From: Chitinophagales bacterium
GTDB lineage: Bacteria > Bacteroidota > Bacteroidia > Chitinophagales > UBA10324
Reading direction: 5' to 3'
Length of the DNA: 64,000 nucleotides
NCBI GenBank assembly: GCA_013816805.1
Contig: JACDDS010000010.1
Span: 89,020-153,019, forward strand
Under the pieces are notes generated by a model. The model did no database searches and was not told where the DNA came from. It worked only from the letters and a program-made list of their open reading frames with translations. This document shows positions 1 through 8,300 of this stretch, piece by piece. The translations under genes and the position numbers were made by a program. Position 1 is the stretch's first letter; every line of letters begins with the position of its first letter.

Positions 1-2
1 AT

Positions 3-452
3 GAAATTTCATGCCTGGATATAGTAATTGGAATCACGGCTTCCGGAAGTACTCCGTATGTAACAGGTTCCATTAAAAAATGCAGGGAGCATGGAATTGT
101 TACAGGCTGCATAACCTGCAATACGCAAACTGCACTCGCATCCATTGCTGATTTTCCAGTTGAAGTTGTGGTAGGTCCTGAATTTATATCTGGCAGCACA
201 CGCATGAAGGCGGGCACAGCCCAAAAGCTTGTTTTAAACATGATCAGCACATCAGTAATGATACAAATGGGAAAAGTATTAGACAACAAAATGGTAGACA
301 TGCAACTAAGTAATGAAAAGCTTATTGACCGGGGAACAAAAATGCTTACCCGGGAGTTTGCATGGGATTATAGACGTGCACGTGCAATTTTGCTGGAGTA
401 TGGCAGCGTAAGGAAAGTATTGCAGGTTCACCAGCGCAATAAAAAAAAATAG
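3..452 (+). CDS. murQ: N-acetylmuramic acid 6-phosphate etherase, C-terminal part (cut by window start)
   Basis: The frame is open from the window edge and ends at TAG 450-452, giving 149 residues, about half of a normal ~300-residue MurQ. What remains is the second half of the SIS sugar-phosphate isomerase fold: an ASGSTPYV-type sugar-binding turn near the start, then the block GSTRMKAGTAQK, which is highly conserved in MurQ, and a C-terminal helix region ending in RRARAILLEYGSVRKVL. MurQ splits the D-lactyl ether of MurNAc-6-phosphate to give GlcNAc-6-phosphate in cytoplasmic cell-wall recycling. The catalytic glutamates lie in the missing half and cannot be checked. Identity rests on the strong motif; the first ATG in frame (168) is internal and is not the start. 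Confidence 0.9.
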   Translation, partial: EISCLDIVIGITASGSTPYVTGSIKKCREHGIVTGCITCNTQTALASIADFPVEVVVGPEFISGSTRMKAGTAQKLVLNMISTSVMIQMGKVLDNKMVDMQLSNEKLIDRGTKMLTREFAWDYRRARAILLEYGSVRKVLQVHQRNKKK

Positions 453-540
453 TTCGTACACGGTCAGCTTAAAATCCTTTTGTAATTTTAATTATCGGTT
501 TACCATACAGTATGTAACCGGTAATTTGTAGTTAAAAAAA

Positions 541-1116
541 ATGCATAACATAGAACCATATTATAACTGGCTGGACTTTTACGTTTCTGAAGAAGATAAA
601 TCATCGCCGTTCTATGGAAAGGAATACAGTGAGTTTGAATTCACCAACACCATATATAATTTCTTTATTCATCCACAGTGGGATAATTTCGGCTCTCCCA
701 CCTTATATATGAAAGTTTTATTTGCAGATTATGAACACCATTTCGTAATCATAGAGCTTATAGGAGAATGGAATGATGCAATCAGTAACGATGTAATGTT
801 TTTGAAGCGGGAAGTAATGGACATTTTTATTGGTCATGGCATCAATAAATTTGTCCTGATTGGTGAGAATGTTCTGAATTTTCATGAAAGCGATGATTGT
901 TATTATGAAGAATGGTATGAGGATATCCGCGATGAAGGTGGCTGGATAGCACTCATTAACTTTCGGGACCATGTTCTGGATCAGATGCGCCGGCTGAGAC
1001 TGCAAAACTTTATTCTTTTCGGAGATCAGTGGAATCAAATAAACTGGCGTGTTATTAAGCCATACCACTTTCCGCATCTTATTGAAAACAGGATGCTGCA
1101 GGAATCTGCCTCATAA
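541..1116 (+). CDS. conserved-looking hypothetical protein, 191 aa
   Basis: I do not recognise this family. The protein is acidic and very rich in aromatic residues (Tyr, Trp, Phe) and Asp/Glu, has no signal peptide or membrane segment, and should be a soluble cytoplasmic protein. A central stretch alternates hydrophobic strands (LYMKVLFADYEHHFVIIELI and FVLIGENVLNF) with acidic loops such as ESDDCYYEEWYED. It follows murQ by 88 nt on the same strand and may be co-transcribed, and it ends 25 nt before the convergent dehydrogenase gene. Composition and codon use look like those of the neighbours, so I take it as a real gene. Confidence 0.75.
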   Translation: MHNIEPYYNWLDFYVSEEDKSSPFYGKEYSEFEFTNTIYNFFIHPQWDNFGSPTLYMKVLFADYEHHFVIIELIGEWNDAISNDVMFLKREVMDIFIGHGINKFVLIGENVLNFHESDDCYYEEWYEDIRDEGGWIALINFRDHVLDQMRRLRLQNFILFGDQWNQINWRVIKPYHFPHLIENRMLQESAS

Positions 1117-1141
1117 CTTTATAAGACATCAGCTTTAAGTT

Positions 1142-2167
1142 TTATTTACTTTTCCCGACGCCATAAATTCGTTCTATAATCTCAACTACTTTCATGCCTT
1201 CTAAGGCATTGGTGCTTATAGTTGAATTTCCCAGTAAAACATCTACCACATTTTCTATTACAAAATGATGGTTCGCAGCACTCCCTTTATATCCGCCGTA
1301 GTCATTCGGAGGGTTTGATGGTGGAAGCTCCGGCATAGTATAATTGCGGATATGGCAGTACTCTACCTTTTCCATGTATTGCCCTCCTACTTTCACACTT
1401 CCATGCTCGCCTATTATGGTCATGCTGCTTTCCAGGTTAGTATCCCACACTGAGGTGGAATAGTTGAAGCAGCCCATTCCCCCGTTTAAAAAATGAAAGC
1501 TCACCAGCCCTGAGTCGTCTAAAAACTGAGTGCTTTGCTGATGATTATTATTTTCGAATCGCGCCTGAATATCCCGGATATCTCCAAAGAGCCAGTACAT
1601 CATATCCACAAAGTGACTGAACTGTGTAAAAAGCGGGCCGCCATCCAATTCTTTAGATCCCTTCCACGAATTTTTTTTATAGTAACGCTCATCCCTGTTC
1701 CAATAACAATTCACCTGCACGGTGTAAATTTTTCCCAGCCTTTTTTCATTGATTAAACTTTTGAGCCATTTTGCCGGAGGACTATACCGGTTCTGCATCA
1801 CACAAAAGACCTGTTTGGACATCTGAAGTGATTTAAAAATCACTTCCTCACAGTCAGCTTTGCTCAATCCCATCGGCTTTTCAATTACTACATTGCATCC
1901 TTTTTCCAAAGCGGAAATAGCAAGCTTTGTGTGCAGGCCATTAGGCGTGCAAATGCAGACTACATCGGGTTGTAATTCGGCTTTTAGTAAATCCTCAGTC
2001 GAATTATAAAATGGTGTGTGAAAATCATCTTGAGCTACTTCTGCACAAAGTGGATTGATATCTGCAACGCCCAGAAGCTGTGCGTTTGGATGTTCCAAAA
2101 TCATTTGAGCATGACGTCTCCCAATATGCCCAAATCCAACTATCGTAAAGCCTATTTTTCGATTCAT
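1142..2167 (-). CDS. Gfo/Idh/MocA-family NAD(P)-dependent sugar oxidoreductase
   Basis: 341 residues, the usual family length. The N-terminal Rossmann fold starts with GFGHIGRRH (residues 11-19), the loop CTPNGLHT follows near residue 73, and the diagnostic EKP triad is at 96-98 (VVIEKPMGLSK), where the lysine is a catalytic residue in the family. The C-terminal half is the alpha/beta substrate domain, with GGPLFTQFSHFVDMMYWLFG supplying the conserved His-containing helix. These enzymes oxidise or reduce sugar or nucleotide-sugar hydroxyls. It lies 85 nt downstream of the polyprenyl-phosphate sugar transferase on the same strand, so a role in making a nucleotide sugar for surface polysaccharide (WlbA-like) is a reasonable inference, but the substrate cannot be read from sequence. 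Confidence 0.85.
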   Translation of the reverse strand: MNRKIGFTIVGFGHIGRRHAQMILEHPNAQLLGVADINPLCAEVAQDDFHTPFYNSTEDLLKAELQPDVVCICTPNGLHTKLAISALEKGCNVVIEKPMGLSKADCEEVIFKSLQMSKQVFCVMQNRYSPPAKWLKSLINEKRLGKIYTVQVNCYWNRDERYYKKNSWKGSKELDGGPLFTQFSHFVDMMYWLFGDIRDIQARFENNNHQQSTQFLDDSGLVSFHFLNGGMGCFNYSTSVWDTNLESSMTIIGEHGSVKVGGQYMEKVEYCHIRNYTMPELPPSNPPNDYGGYKGSAANHHFVIENVVDVLLGNSTISTNALEGMKVVEIIERIYGVGKSK

Positions 2168-2252
2168 CTCAAAATCATTTGGAATATGTACCGCGCCAGC
2201 CGTTTCTGAATGTCATTATGAGTGCGTAGTTGAAATAAAAGACCCGGAACGT

Positions 2253-3686
2253 TTAATAGGCGTTTTTCTCACCTTTCACCATATTCCATACAGTAAGCAA
2301 AATGATTTTAATATCCAGCAGAAAGCTCCAGTTTTCAATATAAAAGACATCTGCAAGCACCCGCTGATGCATTAATTCCGGATCGGTCGTTTCACCCCGG
2401 AAACCTCGCACTTGTGCTAATCCTGTTATGCCTGGTTTGGCTAAATGGCGCACCATATATTTCTCGACTATCGGGCGGTAAATTTCATTCAGCTTAATCG
2501 GGTGCGGACGCGGACCTACTACACTCATTTGGCCTTTCAATACGTTTAAAAACTGCGGCAATTCATCGATATTAAATTTACGCAGGTATTTTCCCACTCG
2601 TGTAATCCGAACATCGTCCTTAGTGGCTTGCACGAATTCATTATCACCCTGCGTAACGGTCATAGTCCGGAATTTGAAACATTGAAAAGTCTGATAATTT
2701 CTGCCGGATCGGTTTTGCAGGTAGAATATGGGACCCTTAGAATCCAGTTTAATAAGATATCCTATAAGGGGGATGATCCAGCTAAGCAGAAGCAGCGTTA
2801 CCATCAGTGAAAAAACGATATCGAAACCCCGCTTAACCATCCTGTTAAATATTTCACCCAGAGGCTCCGGCCGTATGGATATTACAGGATAGAAGCCATA
2901 AAAATCGACGGTGATCATCCTGTTCTGAAAAGCGCTGAAATCAGGCACCACTTTAAAACGAATGAGATTATCTTCAGCAAAACGCATGAGGTCATTTATC
3001 TTATCCCGTTCTCTTAATGGTAAAGCACAAAAAATTTCATCTATCTTTTTTTCGAGTGAAAAACGCTTCCCGTCTTCTATACTACCGTCGAGGTTGTATT
3101 GTGAATCTACCGGAAGCTTATCATCAAAAATTCCAAGAGGTTTAAAGCCATAACCGGTATACTCATTCAAAGTATCAAACATCCGCTTCCCCATTTGATC
3201 GCCTCCGAAAACCACTACTTTAAAAGTGTTTCTTCCCGACTGTCGTTCCTGCTTCAGCAAATACATAAGGCCTAATCGGAGCAATGAATCAAATATTAGA
3301 AAAAAGAAATAACCGTAAACGAAGAGAATGCGGGATATGGAAAAATTTTTTAACAGCAGTACCACCATAGAAAGAACCATGGCGTGAAAAGCAATTGATT
3401 GAAAGTGTTTTGTAAAAGATTTTTCAAATTGCTCAAAGCGCTGTGGTGAATAGAGTTTTAAAAAATAAGATACAACCAGCCAGCTGCCAATAAGGGCAAA
3501 CGATACCTTGAAAAAAAAATCCTTAAAATTTGGCTTGAAGTGGCCCCAGATGAGAAGATAACCTACCAGAAAGGAAAAAAGAAGCAGGGTAAGATCTCCT
3601 AAAAGATTAATCAGTGAATAAATTCGAAATTTTTCCCGGAGCATTAATTGGAAAAATGAGCTAAGCTGACTTTTGACAAGCGCCAA
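2253..3686 (-). CDS. polyprenyl-phosphate sugar phosphotransferase (exopolysaccharide/capsule initiating transferase)
   Basis: 477 residues with the layout of the WcaJ/CpsE type. Four hydrophobic segments lie in the first ~150 residues, then a cytoplasmic Rossmann-like CoA_binding_3 region (VVVFGGDQMGKRM near residue 158), a fifth membrane segment (FDIVFSLMVTLLLLSWIIPL near 290) and the C-terminal bacterial sugar transferase domain. Catalytic-domain signatures are present: KFRTM, the block DELPQFLNVLKGQMSVVGPRPHP, and KPGITGLAQVRG. Such enzymes move a hexose-1-phosphate from a UDP-sugar to undecaprenyl phosphate, the first step of surface glycan assembly at the inner membrane. The dehydrogenase gene 85 nt downstream is probably in the same operon. 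The sugar transferred is not predictable. Confidence 0.9.
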   Translation of the reverse strand: MALVKSQLSSFFQLMLREKFRIYSLINLLGDLTLLLFSFLVGYLLIWGHFKPNFKDFFFKVSFALIGSWLVVSYFLKLYSPQRFEQFEKSFTKHFQSIAFHAMVLSMVVLLLKNFSISRILFVYGYFFFLIFDSLLRLGLMYLLKQERQSGRNTFKVVVFGGDQMGKRMFDTLNEYTGYGFKPLGIFDDKLPVDSQYNLDGSIEDGKRFSLEKKIDEIFCALPLRERDKINDLMRFAEDNLIRFKVVPDFSAFQNRMITVDFYGFYPVISIRPEPLGEIFNRMVKRGFDIVFSLMVTLLLLSWIIPLIGYLIKLDSKGPIFYLQNRSGRNYQTFQCFKFRTMTVTQGDNEFVQATKDDVRITRVGKYLRKFNIDELPQFLNVLKGQMSVVGPRPHPIKLNEIYRPIVEKYMVRHLAKPGITGLAQVRGFRGETTDPELMHQRVLADVFYIENWSFLLDIKIILLTVWNMVKGEKNAY

Positions 3687-3911
3687 AAGTAATTATTTCA
3701 AGGTAATAATAACAGACAGATATTGTTTATCTGATAAGGGAGCTACATTCTTCCAACTATCAATTTTAATTTGAGAACACAGGAAAGAGTGACGTTCAGT
3801 TGCGAGCCATATGGTTTCACATAGATAACCAGTAACAGTTTAATTTCTTAGACCGATCCACTATTTAAACTCAGCAAGTGTTATTTTAACGGCGAGAAAG
3901 ATTATAAACAC

Positions 3912-4238
3912 TCAATATTTCAAAAATTTTCTTTTCCAGAAAATTGAAAAAATAATAACAACAAATCCCGATAGTACCACAATAGTAGAAAGCGTAATTC
4001 TTCTGAAGCTATAAATAACATTAGGATCCCACTTATCAGGAGGTTGATTTCCCCCTGCCATTAATAAATAGCCAACAATTAATAAGGCTAAGCCAATACC
4101 CAAAACGATATAGTTTTCACGGTTAAACAGAAAAACATGCTGAACCAAATTCCGTTGGGATGAAATTGGATTTACAGTTTTTTTTGAACGGATAATGGTG
4201 GATTGCTTAGGGAGCGGAGATGTTTGAGTTTTCGCCAT
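3912..4238 (-). CDS. DUF3098 two-helix membrane protein
   Basis: 108 residues. A basic Ser/Thr/Pro-rich N-terminus of about 35 residues is followed by FLFNRENYIVLGIGLALLIVGYLLMAGG, the hallmark of DUF3098, where NRENY leads into the first membrane helix. A conserved short loop containing DPNVIYSFRR leads into the second helix, and the protein ends in a basic tail (FWKRKFLKY). Function is unknown. In Bacteroidota this gene commonly follows ftsX, as here (41 nt gap, same strand), which suggests a link to the division or envelope machinery. A TATCTTTG -7-like element on the minus strand (4262-4255), just upstream of the start, could give the gene its own transcript, but no TTG was found at the right spacing. 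Confidence 0.85.
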   Translation of the reverse strand: MAKTQTSPLPKQSTIIRSKKTVNPISSQRNLVQHVFLFNRENYIVLGIGLALLIVGYLLMAGGNQPPDKWDPNVIYSFRRITLSTIVVLSGFVVIIFSIFWKRKFLKY

Positions 4239-4279
4239 AATAAAATGTGAAAAGCAAAGATAGTTGGTTCCTTCAACTT

Positions 4280-5155
4280 TTAATAAAGCTCATCCAGGTT
4301 CATTCTGAGGTATTTGCCGATAGCAAAACGGGTGCTTATCAAAGAAAAAAGTAATCCGGCAACCATAATACCTGCCAAAACACCGAATGTTACTTTGATG
4401 TCGTTCAGCACATTTAAATCAGGAATCTGTTTTAATGAAAAATTTAAAACTGATAAAAGAGCAAGAATGGCAACTACAGAAGCAATAAAGCCATCGATGA
4501 GGCTTCGTTTGATAAACGGCCAGGTAACAAAGCTTCTCGTAGCTCCTACTAATTGCATGCTACGTATCAGGAATCGATTGGAAAACATAGAAAGTCGTAT
4601 AGTACCATCTATAAGAGATATGGCAATTATCAGGAACAGTAAACTTATGGCGCTCATGATCCAGCCAATTTTCCGAAGGTGATCATTTATTACCGATACC
4701 AGTTTACGCTCATAATAAAATTCGCCGGCAGCAGGATTTGACATCACCCGGTTTTCAATTACATCAATACTATCCTGGCTTGTGTAATCTGCATTAAGCT
4801 TTAAATTAATAGAGGCAAAAAGCGGGTTGTAGCTAAGCAGATCTTTAAAATTTTCCTCATTATCCTGCATAAAAATTTTGGCTGCCTGCTGTTTTGAAAT
4901 ATAATCAGCACTTTTTACCCATGGCTGTTCCTGTAGTTTTTTCTCTAAGTCAATAATTATCTTTTCGCTCGTATTGTCTTTAATAATTACAGTAAATTCA
5001 AGATTTTCTTTGAACTCGTTCGTGAGTTTTGTGCCTTGAACAAATAGAAAAGCAGCTATTCCAAGCATAAATAATACTAATGCCGTCATGAAAATAATAT
5101 AGAAATGCGACGGCTTGAAACGTCGCCTGGTTTGAATATTATGAATATCAGCCAT
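4280..5155 (-). CDS. ftsX: cell division protein FtsX (ABC-transporter-like permease)
   Basis: Four membrane segments in the FtsX arrangement. One lies near the N-terminus (FYIIFMTALVLFMLGIAAFLFV). A periplasmic domain of about 120 residues follows (the FTVIIKDNTSEKIIIDLEKK region), and three segments are in the C-terminal half with the permease signature MQLVGATRSFVTWPF. FtsX pairs with the ATPase FtsE and activates peptidoglycan hydrolases at the septum; ftsE is not in this window. The frame stays open to an ATG at 5215, which would add 20 residues. I prefer the ATG at 5155 because it gives the usual ~290 residues and a short basic cytoplasmic N-terminus. DUF3098 follows. Confidence 0.88.
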   Translation of the reverse strand: MADIHNIQTRRRFKPSHFYIIFMTALVLFMLGIAAFLFVQGTKLTNEFKENLEFTVIIKDNTSEKIIIDLEKKLQEQPWVKSADYISKQQAAKIFMQDNEENFKDLLSYNPLFASINLKLNADYTSQDSIDVIENRVMSNPAAGEFYYERKLVSVINDHLRKIGWIMSAISLLFLIIAISLIDGTIRLSMFSNRFLIRSMQLVGATRSFVTWPFIKRSLIDGFIASVVAILALLSVLNFSLKQIPDLNVLNDIKVTFGVLAGIMVAGLLFSLISTRFAIGKYLRMNLDELY

Positions 5156-5304
5156 CTTAAGATTTCCGTGCGAAAATAAAAAATCCTTTTTTGGAATTTC
5201 GTTCGATGGCTTCATCGTATACCGCCAGAGAATTGCAGACCGTAACCATTTTTTAATATCAATTACTTGTTTAATAGCAGTTCGTCAATCCATCGGCCAT
5301 ATAT

Positions 5305-5312
5305 TAGTTTTG
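5305..5312 (+). promoter_or_regulatory. possible -7 element of the leuS promoter
   Basis: TAGTTTTG fits the Bacteroidota -7 consensus TAnnTTTG and lies 22 nt before the leuS ATG. No TTG was found 17-23 nt upstream, so support is only half of the usual pair. Confidence 0.35.
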
Positions 5313-5334
5313 CAGACATTTAGATGTAATAGTA

Positions 5335-8300
5335 ATGAAGGAAATTGATTTTTTCGAAGTTGAAAAAAGGGTGAAAGAAATCTGGAAGGCACAGGATGTA
5401 TTCCGGGTAAACTCCGATCCTTCCAGACCAAAATATTATGTGCTGGATATGTTTCCATATCCTTCAGGAGCAGGGCTTCATGTGGGTCATCCTCTCGGGT
5501 ATATTGCGTCTGATATTATTTCCCGGTATAAGCGATTGAAGGGGTTTAATGTATTGCATCCAATGGGATACGATTCTTTTGGACTTCCTGCGGAGCAGTA
5601 TGCCATTCAAACCGGCCAACATCCTGCAATTACTACCGAAACAAATATTAAAACATTTCGTGAACAGCTCGATAAACTAGGACTTTCTTATGATTGGAGT
5701 CGCGAAATACGAACCAGTGATCCTGAATTTTATAAATGGACCCAATGGATTTTTATACAACTCTTTCATTCGTGGTATAATAATAAAACAGACCGGGCAG
5801 AGGGCATTGACGTTCTTATCAATGAATTTGAAAATTCGGGAAATAAAAATGTTCATGCGGCTTGCAATGAAGTAAATATTTTTTCAGCAGATGATTGGAA
5901 AGGATTTTCTGAAAAAGTAAAATCTGTTATCCTGCTGAACTATCGTCTTGCCTACATAGCAGACTCCTGGGTAAACTGGTGTCCGGCTTTGGGAACTGTT
6001 CTTGCCAACGATGAAGTAAAGGATGGCGGAAGCGAACGAGGTGGTTATCCTGTGATAAGAAAAATAATGAAGCAGTGGAGCCTTCGCATCACTGCTTATG
6101 CTGAACGGCTATTATCGGCCTTGGAAAAACTAGATTGGAGTGATTCTATAAAGGAAACCCAAAAAAATTGGATTGGAAAAAGCGCAGGCTGCACCATCGC
6201 GTTTCAGGTTGAAGATTCAAAGGTTCATGGCGGAACTTCAAATCTTAAAATTGAAGTGTTTACCACAAGACCCGATACTATTTTTGGAGTATCGTATCTC
6301 GCCCTGGCTCCGGAACATGAGCTTATTGAAAAGATTACTACTCCGGAATATAAAAATGCAGTTGATGAGTATGTGAACTATGCAAAAAACCGCAGCGAGC
6401 GAGACCGCATGGCGGATGTAAAAAAAATAACGGGTCAATTCACCGGCGCATATGCAGTACATCCTTTCACGAAAAGAAACATTCCTGTCTGGATTGCAGA
6501 GTATGTCCTTGCCGGCTACGGCACGGGCGCATTGATGGCCGTTCCTGCCCACGACCAGCGGGACTGGAACTTCGCAAAACATTTTGAAAAGGATTTAATG
6601 GAGCAGTTGAGGCACAGCCCTATAATAGAAGTTATTTCAGGAGGAAATGTCAATAAGGAGGCATATGAAGAATTCTATTCAGCCGGACACTTAGTAAATT
6701 CTGAAATGTTTAATGGCAATTCCCCCGTAGTTGCAAAAGTTCAAGTGATAAACTTCATTGTGGATGAGGGAATAGGTAAACGCAAAATAAATTACAAAAT
6801 GCGCGATGCCATTTTCGGAAGGCAACGCTATTGGGGAGAACCTATTCCTATTTACTATGACGAAGAGGGAATTCCCTATACTGTTGATGAAGATGATTTA
6901 CCAGTCATTTTGCCTGAGGTAGATAAATATCTTCCCACTGAAACCGGCGAACCACCATTGGCAAGGGCAAAGGATTGGACCTACTCACCGCCGTCTCACC
7001 TTTCCTTAGATGAGGAAGATAGCAGGCATGCGCGCACGCAAGTCCTCTCCCTGGGAGAGGACTTGCGTGAGGTAAAAAACATAGAAAGAACTAGCGATGA
7101 AAATGAAGTAAGGAAGCCTGGCTACATGACTGCCGATGAGCAAACATGGTTTAGGCATAAAAATAATGCTAATGAATTAAGAAGAGAGGCTACCCCCGCA
7201 GAGATGATTTTATGGGGAGCACTTCGAAATAAAAAATTAGGAGTTCGATTCAGACGACAGCATGTGATTGAAAATTTTATTGTTGATTTTGTAAGCCTGG
7301 AAAAAAAATTGGTTATAGAGCTGGATGGTGAAGTTCATAAGCAGCAACAAGATCATGACGATTACCGCACACAAAGATTAATGGAATACGGGTACCATGT
7401 ATTGCGTTTTTGGAATGCTGAAGTTATTGATAATACAAGAAAGGTGATTGAAAGGATTGAACAGGCGCTTCGGGACCCTCACCCAGAAATGGGGATTGAA
7501 AGAACAAAACAGGCATCTCAAGAATCTCCTCCCCAACCCTTCTCCAAAGGAGAAGGGAATATTCCTACCCACAAGGAAGATTTGGAGGGTGCCTACCCTC
7601 TTGAAACCACCACCATGCCCGGCTGGGCAGGCAGCAGCTGGTATTATTTGCGCTACGAAGATCCCGGCTACCCTGATCGGTTCGCATCCAAAGAAGCTGT
7701 TGATTACTGGCAGAACATTGATCTCTATTTAGGTGGTGATGAGCATGCAACCGGTCATCTGTTTTATTTCCGCTTCTGGACAAAATTTTTATTCGATAGA
7801 GGATGGATTCCTTTTGATGAGCCTGCAAAGAAATTGGTTAATCAGGGTAAGATACAGGGGGTATCTAAATTTATATATGAAATAAAACCAATAGGTACAT
7901 TAAACACAGTGTCCGTAGTAGTAGAGAAATCCAATGAGATTTATATATCCTCAAGTCTTTACGAAAAATATCGAACACAAAAAATAGATCCCAAAACTTT
8001 ACTTTCTATCATTAACTCGCAATTTCCAGGCTATGTTGATATTGAAGATGTACTGGAAGATCAACATTTTTTGATAACACCTAAACGTGTAAATGTAAAA
8101 TATGTGAATGGAAATGAATTGAATACTGAAGCTATTAAAAAGGAAACTTTTGAATTTGGTAATTCCGCATTTATAAAAGATGATGGAAAATATCTTTGTG
8201 GCAATGCAGTTGAGAAAATGTCTAAAAGGTATGGCAACGTCGTCAATCCCGATGATGTCTTAAAAGATTATGGTGCCGATTGCTTTCGGATGTATGAAAT

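Larger units (their letters stand above)
6982..7587 (+). mobile_element. in-frame inserted cassette with DUF559 (Vsr/PD-(D/E)XK-like) nuclease domain inside leuS
   Basis: About 606 nt (202 codons) with no counterpart in LeuRS. Order: a linker with the first palindrome (7035-7069, read as RTQVLSLGEDLRE), a bridge containing an in-frame ATG at 7126, the DUF559 domain from about 7168 to 7476, then a linker with the second palindrome (7537-7557, read as QPFSKGEG). The DUF559 domain has the family hallmarks: helix ANELRREATPAEMILWGALR, RFRRQH, NFIVDFV with Asp651, LVIELDGEVH with Glu662, Asp664 and His668, and GYHVLRFWNAEV. DUF559 proteins share a fold with Vsr-type endonucleases and are often scattered through genomes as short free-standing ORFs. 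I infer that one such ORF with its flanking repeats jumped into leuS in frame. Edges are approximate to about 10 codons. Confidence 0.75.

Noticed and set aside
718..1077. 119-codon frame on the minus strand opposite the 541-1116 gene
   Set aside because: It is fully antisense to a better-supported frame and has no family features.
5156..5215. Longer N-terminus for FtsX
   Set aside because: Twenty added residues do not resemble FtsX and give an unusually long protein; kept only as an alternative start.
6982..7587. Intein in LeuRS
   Set aside because: No Cys/Ser at the left edge, no His-Asn plus Cys/Ser/Thr at the right edge, and no Hint-domain blocks are visible.
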